A stretch of DNA of 64,000 bases, taken from assembly GCA_009823395.1 (NCBI GenBank), contig CM020507.1, positions 11,398,001 to 11,462,000 on the forward strand. Reading direction: 5' to 3'. Shown in pieces: positions 1 through 9,251 of the stretch; position 1 is the first letter of the stretch, and each line of letters starts with the position of its first letter. The stretch comes from Thamnaconus septentrionalis (taxonomy: Eukaryota; Chordata; Actinopteri; Tetraodontiformes; Monacanthidae). The notes under the pieces were generated by a model. That model saw nothing but the letters and a program-made list of their open reading frames with translations. It had not been told where the DNA came from and did no database searches. The position numbers were made by a program, and so were the translations under genes.

Positions 1-316
1 GGTTGAATCGCTTCTTCACGGCGGAGAGTAGCAGTAGACTGGATGTGGGAGTCCAAAAGAAACACATTTAGAAGGAGTCTGCGAGCGATCGCCGTCACCG
101 ACTGCGGCGTCAGCCACGGCGGCCGTACCGCAGCAGTGGAAGGGGGGGGTTGGTGGATGGGAGGGGGGGGGTTCGTTAGGGAGGAACTGGGTTTGTCCTG
201 CTGTGCCAGACGTAATGGTTGGTTTTCTTAATGGCGCTTTCCATTACACTGTGGGAGTTGGATTTTATGATGTCCCCAACGAGATCAGAGACGGCCTGTG
301 AAGTCAGAGGAGCCAG

Positions 317-386
317 AATAATAATAATAACAATAATAATAATAACAATAATAACAATAATAACTATTAAATAATAATAATAATAT
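317..386. repeat. AAT/AAC trinucleotide microsatellite
   Basis: Runs of AAT interrupted by AAC units within the first atxn2 intron of the window. Confidence 0.9.
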
Positions 387-654
387 AGTAATCCCCCCCA
401 TTGATAATCCAACAGTATTGTTAGCTAGCTGCTCTGTCATAACAGTATTGGGCAGCTCACACCTGGACATGTGCTATTTTTGTGGTTTCACAAAGCTTCA
501 GCTTGCATTTAGTGTGATGTTACTATTTATTTTCTTGGGAAAAAAAAAGAAGCAATCATCATCATCTTTTCTTTATTACTGTCCTATTGGAGTGAAACTG
601 CTGTAAGCTCTGATGTGACGCCCCAATTTCACGAGCCATGAGGAAGCTCTCATG

Positions 655-790
<136 letters not shown>

Positions 791-917
791 GCGCAGCATG
801 TGTTCAGTCCTGTGATGCAGAGCAGCACCAGGATGATGGCGCCCCCTGCCCACGGCCAGCCCGGCCTCGTCTCCTCTTCCACCACCCAATACCCGGAGCA
901 GACGCACACCATGTATG
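791..917 (+). CDS. atxn2: atxn2 coding exon (fifth from last)
   Basis: The acceptor is the AG ending at 790, preceded by an uninterrupted TG repeat. The donor is GTAGGT starting at 918. The exon holds 42 codons plus one base and reads AQHVFSPVMQ to THTMY, colinear with the human segment HVYSPVIQ to THAMY. Confidence 0.93.
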
Positions 918-2287
918 GTAGGTAGCGGCTGCGGGAGCCCCCCACACACACACACACACACACACACGTTTCCCAGTGTTCCAACCCTCTCCGACTCCTC
1001 TCCACCCTGCCAGTGCCTCCAGGGCCGATGCCTCAGCAGTACCCCCACCCCAGCGCCACCTTGCACCCTCACCCGCAGCACCCCCAGCCGTCTGCCACGC
1101 CCACCGGCCAAGCCCAGCAGGGCGGACCCCCGCAGCACGGGGGTCCGCAGAGCCACCCGGCCGCCAGCCCGGTCCAGCACCAGCAGCACCAGCAGGCGGC
1201 AGCAGGTGAGCCGACGTCCCGACAGCTGGAGGCTGCAGACTCGGAGCCGCTGTGCCCCAGCTGAGCTGCTCCTGCATGTTTTCCACACAATTCCTAACCA
1301 CATTTAGATTTTTATCAAGCTTTGTTTGACAAAAAGCAGTATTTGAGTAGGATGCTGATGTAGCTGCAGTTTTACAGGTGTCCAGCAGGTGGCACTGTAG
1401 CAAAAATCGGAGACAGAAGAGGTGTAGAAATGCGGGACGGAACATTTTTTTTAGAAGTAATCAAAGAGAAAAATATAGCAACCATTCTTAACAGGAAACA
1501 AACGTAACAACGTGCAAATTGCAAGTGTCCTTTGTCGAAATTTTAAAAATATCGTTTTTATTTTGCAAAAAACTGTCATGGAAACGCAGTCAGTGCAACT
1601 CAGACCTGTAATAAGTTCGAGCCATATGTCTCCAAAGGGGGGCGCCGTGGTGCGAGGTCGTCAATTCACCGGCGTCTTGTTGTCGTTGTTGCAGCGGCGG
1701 CCGCGGCCCAGGCCCTCCACCTGGCCAACCAGCCCCCGCAGCAGCAGATGTACTCGGCCCTGGCGCCCACGCCCCCCTCCATGACCCCGGGCCCCAACCC
1801 TCAGTCCCCCCAGGCCTCCTTCCCCTCCGCCCAGCAGACCGTCTACATCCACCCGCAGCAGGTGCAGCACGGCTACAACCACAACCACATGGCGCACGTG
1901 CAGCAGGTACGTCACCCTCCCCCGACTCAACCAGACACTGAGTTTTAGTGTTGATAAACAAATCTGTGTCTTTATGTGGTAGTCGTAGTGTCGCTGTGTA
2001 CTTTCCGTGTAGGGACGTTAACAATCGATTCATTGTCAATTAAGGTCAATCAGCTAACGGTGAATGAATTAATCCATAATTTTCATCCCTAAGCTGAACA
2101 AAGAGTTTTGGGCAACAGGGAGATAACGCTGCACATCACAGCACCACCCAGTGGTCAGTGGGGGCGCTCTCATTTTTGCCACAAATTTCCCAGGAAGTGG
2201 TTTCCATGCCGACTCTTGTCAGAGCTTCAGAGCAGCGCTTGAATGCAGCATCTGTCCTCATGCTCCTGCTGCAGCTCACATCTTCCT

Positions 2288-2327
<40 letters not shown>

Positions 2328-3629
2328 AGAAGAAGAAGTCAGGGCAACATTTCTGCTCAGTGTTTGTGTGTTGAAATCTGTTTTTCCTGCAGCCAACATC
2401 TTCATTTCATTGCCTCGGGAAAAGCAGCCGCAAGCTTCTCCCAATACGAGGTTTTGGCTTTTAATGGGGGAAAATCAGACAGGGAGAGTTTGAAAGTTGG
2501 CACTTGTTGACTCACACACACTCACTCACTCACTCACTCACTCACTCACTCACACTGTGTCTTCCCCTCAGGCCCACATGCAGTCCGGCATGGTGCCGTC
2601 CCACCACCCGGCGCAGACCCACCCCACCATGATGCTGATGGCCACCCAGGGGCCTCCGGGGGGGCCGCAGCCACCCATGCCCCAGACGGCCCTCAACCAC
2701 ATCCCCGTCTCCTCCACCGCACACTTCTCCTACCTGGCGCACCCATCAGGTACTCCAGCAGAACACTTTTGACCTGCATGATTGTAGCCTGACTGTGGAG
2801 TGAACTGGTTTACATCCCGACCAAAACAAATCGTCCGTGCTGGGCAAACTGGACGTGCAGGTGCTGATTGGAAAAAGGATTTCAGCCGCTCACAAACTGC
2901 AGGGCTGCGTTTCTAATTTATGGCGCCGCAGTGAGAACTGCTTACCTTGGGGTTTGTTGAAGAGCGAGATGATGCCAGTTTTCACCGTGGGACAATAAAT
3001 CTTCTCCCAATAGCTGCAGCAGAATTCAAATCTGTAGCGAGCTTTGCAAAGTTTCAAAAGTTTGCAAAGTTTTCTCTTCCTGATTCACAGCAATGGCTCT
3101 ATTTTATCAGGAGTCGCAGACTACAGAAAAAAAAACCAGAATCACAACCATTCTCTGCCATTCTCAACATTTGCCGTAACAAGTTGAGACGACGACAACA
3201 ACAGCCAGATACTTTTTCACCCGTTAGGAGACCAGAATATTCTTTGCTCTCCTCTCGTCTCAGACCACAGCGTTGTTACTCTGCCAGGTTGTGCGTTGCC
3301 GTGACGACGACATAGTTTGTCCCCTGTTTGTAACCTCTGCTTCTCGTGCGAACTCCACTCCAGTCCGGTCCCGTCGTCTTTCATTGCAGCGGAAACCCGC
3401 TTCATTCAATTTCAAAACCCAGTTGTTTTTGCACGGCGACGGAAACTCCCAGTTGTGGCGGACGGTTGAACGCGATTGACGTCTCGCTGCTTTGTCTGGC
3501 ACCGACACACACACACACACACACAGAGAAATGGACGGTGCTGAATCCCCCCTGCTTTTCTCTCCTCCTCCTTTTTCTCCTCTTCCTCCTCCCACTGCAG
3601 TGCAACCTCATCATCAGCCGCAGCTGTAA
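791..3629 (+). CDS. atxn2: ataxin-2, C-terminal part (five exons, 3' end of gene)
   Basis: Ataxin-2 is a cytoplasmic RNA-binding protein that works with poly(A)-binding protein in mRNA stability, translation and stress granules. Five exons join in phase: 791-917, 1014-1205, 1695-1906, 2572-2749 and 3601-3629, each bounded by AG and GT and together encoding 245 residues plus TAA. The translation is Pro/Gln/His-rich and follows vertebrate ataxin-2 to its last residue: HVFSPVMQ, MMAPP, GLVSSS, TLHPH, PSATPTGQ, APTPPSMTP, QSGMVPSH, MMLMATQ, IPVSSTAHF, ending HHQPQL. The Lsm, LsmAD and PAM2 regions and the polyglutamine region lie upstream, outside the window. The paralogue ATXN2L is less likely because the next gene is sh2b3 rather than SH2B1. 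Family and 3' end are very secure; exon boundaries rest on phase agreement and homology. Confidence 0.95.
1014..1205 (+). CDS. atxn2: atxn2 coding exon (fourth from last)
   Basis: The acceptor CTGCCAG ends at 1013 and the donor GTGAGC starts at 1206. Start and end phases are both 1. It encodes a His/Pro/Gln-rich stretch with TLHPHPQHPQPSATPTGQ, well conserved in ataxin-2, and ends in a short Gln/Ala run (HQQHQQAAA). Confidence 0.93.
1206..1694 (+). other. atxn2: atxn2 intron, 489 bp
   Basis: Ordinary intron sequence. I see no element in it beyond the splice sites. Confidence 0.8.
1695..1906 (+). CDS. atxn2: atxn2 coding exon (third from last)
   Basis: The acceptor TTGCAG ends at 1694 and the donor GTACGT starts at 1907. 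The 212-base exon enters in phase 1 and leaves in phase 0. It encodes AAAQALHLANQ, ALAPTPPSMTP, AQQTVYIHPQQ and HMAHVQQ, matching the ataxin-2 C-terminal region. Confidence 0.93.
1945..2090 (-). mobile_element. AT-rich palindromic MITE-like element, short copy with shared flank
   Basis: 2011-2090 begins AGGGACGTTAACAATCGATT and ends TTTTCATCCCT, an imperfect inverted repeat. The 65-70 bases before it (GTGGTAGTCGTAGTGTCGCTG and neighbours) are the reverse complement of 15915-15985, which flank a larger copy of the same element. The two loci therefore share more than the palindromic core. Confidence 0.75.
2288..2338. repeat. (CAG)n then (AAG)n trinucleotide repeat, intronic
   Basis: About twelve CAG units followed by five AAG units in the atxn2 intron between exons ending at 1906 and starting at 2572. 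It is not the coding polyglutamine repeat, which lies near the N-terminus of ataxin-2, outside the window. Confidence 0.92.
2511..2556. repeat. (TCAC)n tetranucleotide repeat next to a splice acceptor
   Basis: CACA then tandem CTCA units, ending about 15 bases before the acceptor of the atxn2 exon at 2572. Confidence 0.9.
2572..2749 (+). CDS. atxn2: atxn2 coding exon (second from last)
   Basis: The acceptor CCCCTCAG ends at 2571, just after a TCAC repeat. The donor GTACTC starts at 2750. Fifty-nine codons plus one base encode AHMQSGMVPSHHP, MMLMATQGPPGGPQ and NHIPVSSTAHFSYLAHPS, the highly conserved end of ataxin-2. Confidence 0.94.
3601..3629 (+). CDS. atxn2: atxn2 terminal coding exon
   Basis: The acceptor CCCACTGCAG ends at 3600. 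With the carried-over G, the exon encodes VQPHHQPQL followed by TAA at 3627-3629. Vertebrate ataxin-2 ends VQAHHQQQL, so this nine-residue micro-exon is the authentic carboxyl terminus although it is too short to be found by ORF length. Confidence 0.93.
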
Positions 3630-3934
3630 GATAGGGGGCGCCAGCGAGCCGAGGGACCCGTTCTGCCACACGCTTCTCGACTCCCCCGGAGCCATCATGA
3701 CCAGGCCATGAAGAGAATGAGAGCCTCCTCCTTCTACTACTCCTCCTCCTTTTTCTCCTATTCCTCCTCTCCTCCCTCCCTGCCTCCCTCACCCGTCACG
3801 CTTCACATCACCCCCCCGCCCCCTTTCCTTCCTCCTCGCCCGATAGGCAATAAGAGAATGATAACAGGTTGATGCAGTGACGTTTTAACAAGCTAGAGTT
3901 TTACCCGACAAGGCTGCTCCTATTTGCCACCCGT

Positions 3935-3935
<1 letters not shown>

Positions 3936-3985
<50 letters not shown>

Positions 3986-4015
3986 CGCAGACAAACAAAA
4001 CATACACCCAGAGCA

Positions 4016-4065
<50 letters not shown>
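3936..4065. repeat. two (CA)n microsatellites
   Basis: CA runs at 3936-3981 and 4019-4065 are separated by a short non-repetitive spacer. Confidence 0.93.
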
Positions 4066-4067
<2 letters not shown>

Positions 4068-4332
4068 CCAGGGGCCCCAATTTGCAATTTCGGTCAGCTT
4101 GCCAAGTAAGATGTGAAAGAGGAGAGGTAACGAGAACAAACTAATCAGTTGGAGTGACGAAGATAATTTCAACTGGAACTTTTATTTTGTATGCACCTCG
4201 TTATGAACCAGACGAGAAATCTTCCGACCTTTAGACAGTATTAATCTTACTGTTTACTGCTGCTGCTATGTGCTGCAAACTACACGACAGTTTCTAACCA
4301 AACTAAAAGAAAAAAAAAAACAAACTGCGAGC

Positions 4333-4371
4333 GAGAGAGAGAGAGAGAGAGAGTGAAAGAGAGAGAGAGAA
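4333..4371. repeat. (GA)n microsatellite
   Basis: A GA run with one interruption in the probable atxn2 3' UTR. Confidence 0.9.
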
Positions 4372-4789
4372 AAAAAAATGAAACACGTCAAGGAGCTTCC
4401 TGTGAAATGAGCTTGTCTAGGCAGCCAGGGAGACAGGACAAAATGTTATTTATGAGAATCTAATGGCTGAGGTGATAAGATCCCACTTCGCGCCCTACCC
4501 TAATGTAACTTTTAAGTTAAAAAACTTTTACTTTGTAGATAATATAAATAATTTAAAAAATGAGCAAAAAAAATTAAAAACAATAAAAAAGTTTTAAAAA
4601 CTGAATTTTGTTGCCTGCTGTGTTGCATTTCTCTCGGAGCCAAGTCATCAGTTCCAACTTTTATTTGTCTCTGTAAATGCAGTCAATTTATCATCGTGCC
4701 AGAGGAGCCTCTCATGTCGTAGAACTGCTAAAATTCTCAATGGGTCTTGCCTCCCCTACCGGCAGATGAAAGCAGAACTTTACATCCAC

Positions 4790-5210
4790 TGTGCAAAAAG
4801 ACACACATTACTTTTTCTCACTGAAGTTGGACATTTGAGGGAATTAAAAATGCACAGTGTATGTAAACTTCTGGTTTATTCTGTCACCCTGAGCTACCTG
4901 TTGACACTTGGGTTATGTCCACAGGCAAATTTATCTTTCTTTTTGTGGCATTGGACTTCAAAATAGACTTCTGCCTGTCGTACAACTTGATCCTGCAACC
5001 TTGACATTCAAACGCCGTTCTTTTATGACCTGAGCTGTCTGCTGACTGGGGGGAGGTCTACAAGAGAAGTTATGTTTCTTTTTTGGACCAATGGACTTTA
5101 AAATGGAGCTCCACCTATTGTGGGACTTGAACCTCCAACCTCAGGAATTACAAGTGAGTAATTTTGCACCCTGAGCTCTCTGCTGACTGCGTGTGTATGG
5201 GAGACAACTG
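4790..5210 (-). repeat. 141-bp tandem array with tRNA-like internal promoter boxes
   Basis: Three diverged units share CCTGAGCT-type cores whose GAGCT falls at 4891, 5032 and 5173, exactly 141 bases apart. The GGACTT boxes at 4953 and 5093 confirm the period. On the minus strand the best unit (about 5110-5185) reads like a tRNA-derived sequence: A-box-like GAGCTCAGGGTGCA (5165-5178), a small stem-loop, then a B-box match GGTTCAAGTCC (5123-5133). The other units have degraded boxes. It is probably a tandemly amplified tRNA-derived repeat rather than a working tRNA gene. Confidence 0.7.
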
Positions 5211-5489
5211 TTGTATGATAGCATTTATTTTCATTTAGCATGATAAAGAGTGATAGAATGCAAAATCTCAACCTGTCTGAAAATGTAAACAGAGTCAAAG
5301 TATAGATCATACTTTTCATTGGATGTAGTACATTCCTTTAAGATGTGAGAGTGAGACTTTTACTTTGATGGGACTCGAGTATATTTTAAATCTTTTTTTA
5401 TATAGACATTGTAGTGTCAACACAGAATTATTACACCATCTGGTGGTTATGTTGGGCACATAGGGGCTGTTTAATTGTATGTTACCTTT

Positions 5490-5970
5490 TACCTCGTTTT
5501 GAAATAGCCAATAAGAAGTCTTGATTTACACGAATCAACGGGAAGCCTTGATTTGTCATGAGCCAATAGGAAGTCTCGTTTCGAAAGAGCCATCGTAAAG
5601 CCTCGTTTTACACAAGGCAATCGGAAGCTTCGTTTCACACGCGCCATTACGAAGTCTTGATTTACGGGACGTTGCCAACCGTCCCGTAAAATACGGGAAT
5701 GTCCCGTATTTGGCAACTAAACAATCGGTCCCGAAATGAACTGATACGGGACGCACTTTCTTCGGTATTTCGGGAACTTCGACCCCGACCTAGATTTACA
5801 CGAGCCAATAGGATGCCTCGTTTTGAAAGAGCCAATAGGATTTCTGCTTTTCCACACACCCATAGGAAACCTTGTTTTACACGAGTCATTTTGAAACCCC
5901 GTTTTACACAAGTCAATAGGAAGTCTAGGTATATACCAGCCAATAGGAAGCCTTGTTTTATCCACGCCAA
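5490..5970. repeat. 27-bp degenerate minisatellite, about 13 units
   Basis: Units of the form CAATAGGAAGCCTCGTTTTA plus CACGAGC repeat every 27 bases with frequent substitutions but almost no length change. The array is interrupted at 5666-5792 by an unrelated block. Because 27 is a multiple of 3, the minus strand stays open over long stretches with a nine-residue period (KTRLPIGS-like). Confidence 0.85.
5666..5792. mobile_element. 127-bp insertion within the 27-bp minisatellite
   Basis: The block is rich in CCCGTA/TACGGG inverted motifs (for example GTCCCGTAAAATACGGGAA) and bears no resemblance to the 27-bp unit. The array word GATTTAC lies on both sides (5659-5665 and 5793-5799), as expected of a target-site duplication. 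It is too short to code for anything; a non-autonomous DNA element is a reasonable inference. Confidence 0.5.
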
Positions 5971-5999
5971 AGACACAAATTAACACACTTGTGATTTCT

Positions 6000-8205
6000 T
6001 TTTTTGGATACGTTTATTTTACAAAACGTCAAATATACAGTTGTTATATATCTGTTAGAATTCAGATGCTTCTGACTGCGAAAGGATGCAAAGCAGAGGG
6101 AGAGTTGATTTGGAACTGAAAGGATTACAGTGTGAAGTTTAACAGACACAATGAACAGTATCAAGAACACGCTACATTCATGGACGAGACATTTCCAACC
6201 AACGCAGGGGCGGGAGCTGAAGGACGTTTGAGGACAACTGAGGTAAATGGGTTTCTTTGAGCTGAAGCGATGTTCTCTGTGACAAAGTGGAGTGAAGCTA
6301 TGTTTTATATATGTATATAAAATAATAAAAACAGCATTAAATTTGGTGTTGATCCCATATTTTGTTTTCATTCTTGAGGCAGGTGCAAATCTTCAACCCC
6401 CACCCAACTGGATGCAGCCGCCTCAAAGCCTCCGCTGGCTCCCGACCAGACGGGTGTGAAGCTCTGTGCATCTCTCTCATATTGCACTGACAAGTTCTGC
6501 ACCACATCACACCCTCAGCAGTCCCACGGAGAGAGAAAAACAAAGGACGAGAACGGGCAGCTCCTGATACCGTTGCTTTCCGTCAGCAGAAGTAAAAAAA
6601 AAAAAAAAAAAAAAAAAAGGGGATAGAGGTAAGAAGGCTTCTGTTTGGATTCAGGCACATAGAGGCAGGAAGACCAACCGTACTTTTGCCACAAAAAAAA
6701 ACCACATTTTGTTCTGTTTTTGTTTCTCGCTCCCCTTTTACACACCACCTCAAGATGTCAGTCTTCGTCACTATAATACATTGAGGAGACAACCATTGTT
6801 AAAATAAAAAGAAATAAAACAAACGTTCCTTTGGTAGATGAAGCAGGAGGAGAAAGAGTCGACGCAAAATGGAATGGACAAGTTTCTCGAAGGAAATAAA
6901 ACGCTGATGAGGAGACAATAATACTGGACAGGGCTGAGAGATGGAGACGGGATCCGACATCCCGCCTGAAAGAACTGCTGGCGTTAGTGTTAAAGCAGAA
7001 GAGAGACCCAAGTAGACGATTCACGTGCGCCTGCTGTTCTAAAGAGAATGGCTGTTAGAAATGACATGTTTCTTCACTAGAGGGCAGCTGAAGGGAAAGT
7101 GAAAAGGGCTCTGGAACCCTGATGAAGGGTTTGGATTGTTTTTGGGTAACAAATATAATTTTTAGGTTCCTTTGATTTCCCTGAAATAACAAAACGCTTC
7201 AAAAGATGAACTCTCGGATTGAGCGACACTCAATCTGAAGTCAGTTGGTTGATCCTCAAAGAGAAGAGAGACTGAAAGCTGGAGGGTGAAAATGTTCTGA
7301 AGGCCAAACCTTCTTCCTCACTGCTCCCGTCTGAAACACAGAACTTCTGACGGCATCGTTTTATAGTGTAAAAAAATATGATTTTTACAGCTCTGGCTAG
7401 ATTTGCATCTTCTAGCTGCTGTGGTGAAGTTGTATAGAAAAGTAGTAGAAAATGACGTAATGCTATACGTGTGAAAGGTGGAAACAAAGAAGTCATTTTC
7501 TTATCTTTGTTGTTTGTATCTTTGTCAAAGATCTTTATCTTTCGATACTATGTAACTAAAAGGCACATTAGTCTTTTTTTCTTTCCTGTTTTTTTGTTTT
7601 GTTTTTTTTAAATTTCTTTCCATGCCAACAGATTCCACTGACATGTTTCACACATGGCCTTTAAGTAACAAATCCCACACGTTTTATTTCCTTTGGTAGT
7701 CGCAACACAACACTGTTTTCTCTCAGGAGCCCTTTTCATTTGACGTCACATCTTGAAATGGCAAAAAGAAATTCAAGTCAATTTTTAAACTAGAACTCTC
7801 TGCTCTTAAATTAAAACACAAGTGACATCATTTGGATATATGCCTGTGTTTTCCATGTCTTGTAATAAACTAAAGTTTTTAAAGAGTTTCGCTCAAAATG
7901 AACATATTTTGTCCAGACTTTGGAACCAGATGGTGGATGGACATTTAGCGGGATTGTTCAATCTCAAATCAATACAAGAGAGTATTTAAAAAAAAAAAAA
8001 AAAAAAATCTGATTCTCCCTTGATCTCACTGGTCAAAGTTAAGGTGTATCATTAACATCCTGATGAATATGACAAAAATTCTTCTTTGGTTTCCAGAGGA
8101 GGAGGGAGAAGAGGAGGAAGAGGGGGCACTGAGTATTTCTGTCACTCTCGTTGAACAGTTTGTTTTGTGCATGACACTCTCAGACATCACACACACACAC
8201 ATCTA

Positions 8206-8240
<35 letters not shown>

Positions 8241-8439
8241 AGCAAACGCGATTAAAGCTGATCTGAAGGGCATCTTCTTTTCTTTCCTTTCTGTGGTTCT
8301 CTGTTTGCATCACAGCAGGTTAGAAGGAGGCTGCAGCTCCTCTCACTCTTTCTTTCTTTCCCGTCGCTCTGCCTAGGAATCCGTGAATGAAGAACGCACT
8401 CTCTCTGAGGAAGGCACTGTCCCGATAAATAAGTAAGAA

Positions 8440-8487
<48 letters not shown>

Positions 8488-8883
8488 GGGATCATTTCAC
8501 GGAGTGTGTGTGTGCGTTTGTGTACACCTGGTGTGGTGCAGTGCTTTTTGCTTTGTGGGTTAAAAAAAAAAGAAAAAGAAAAAAATTGGGAGTGTGTCCT
8601 CTGCGCGCACTTTTTGTGTGCGCAGGTGAAAAGGAGTTAAATATTTTATTTTTAAAAAAAAGTAAATATAGGGAGGACGCTGGAAGAAATGTGTGTGTGT
8701 GTTTGTGGAAGGGGGAGGGGGGGCTGGAGTGCCGCTGCACACATGCACACATGCACACAAACATGCGCATGTCTCACTCTTTCAACACACAACCAATTGA
8801 TTAGAAAGACTCCCTAAGATACATTCACTGTGGACGCTGGTGTCGGAAGCTGTGGGGGGGGCGCTGACTGGGGCGGGTGGAGC
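6000..8883 (-). other. sh2b3: sh2b3 3' UTR (probable extent)
   Basis: No further exon is seen between the sh2b3 stop and about 6000. On the minus strand an AATAAA lies at 6013-6018, which would give a 3' UTR of about 2.9 kb; other hexamers further on are possible. The stretch contains poly(A)/(T) runs (6594-6618, 7989-8007), CA at 8190-8239 and TG at 8443-8485. Confidence 0.4.
8190..8485. repeat. (CA)n and (TG)n microsatellites
   Basis: CA runs at about 8190-8239 and a TG run at about 8443-8485, in the likely sh2b3 3' UTR. The opposed CA and TG tracts could pair with each other in a transcript. Confidence 0.9.
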
Positions 8884-9251
8884 TTAGAGCACCATGTACT
8901 GGTTGTCGATGGCCCGCTTGCGCTCGGGCTCCAGCTCGTAGTCCGAGTCCCGCTGGGGCATGTGGGAGTTGGGGACGCGGAGGGGGGCAGGTCTCCGGCC
9001 CGCCGGCTCGCCCGATGGGCGCGGCGGTGCGGGACCCGGCAGGGAGGCCACAGGAGGCGGGTGGTGGTGGTGGTGGTGGTGGTGATGGTGGTGGTGTGCG
9101 CGACCCGAGGGGAGGCTCTCCGGCTGGGAGGCGGAGCCCGGGGCGGAGCCGGAGGAGGCGGGCGGCTGGCCGAGAGTGCGAGCCGGGCCGCAGTGAGCAA
9201 GGCTGGGCTCCGAGCACCAGCGATGCAAGGAGAAGGGCACCAGCAGAGCAC
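8884..9251 (-). CDS. sh2b3: sh2b3 terminal exon, C-terminal tail
   Basis: The acceptor is CCCCTCCAG and the TAA stop is at 8884-8886. It encodes VPFSLHRW (human SH2B3 has FPFSLPHW), a Pro/Ser-rich tail with 12 consecutive His, then [12 protein letters not shown] and [10 protein letters not shown], which match the end of SH2B3. Confidence 0.94.

Larger units (their letters stand above)
3630..4605 (+). other. atxn2: atxn2 3' UTR (probable extent)
   Basis: This follows the TAA at 3627-3629. It contains two CA repeats (3936-3981 and 4019-4065) and a GA repeat (4333-4371). The first good polyadenylation hexamer is AATAAA at 4582-4587 in an A-rich context, so the 3' end is placed near 4605. The true cleavage site is not visible in genomic DNA. 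Confidence 0.45.

Noticed and set aside
5110..5185. Functional tRNA gene
   Set aside because: The boxes are present, but acceptor and anticodon stems cannot be folded convincingly and related degraded units lie in tandem.
5490..5970. CRISPR-like look of the 27-bp array
   Set aside because: There are no unique spacers between identical repeats; units are contiguous and diverged, in a vertebrate genome without cas genes.
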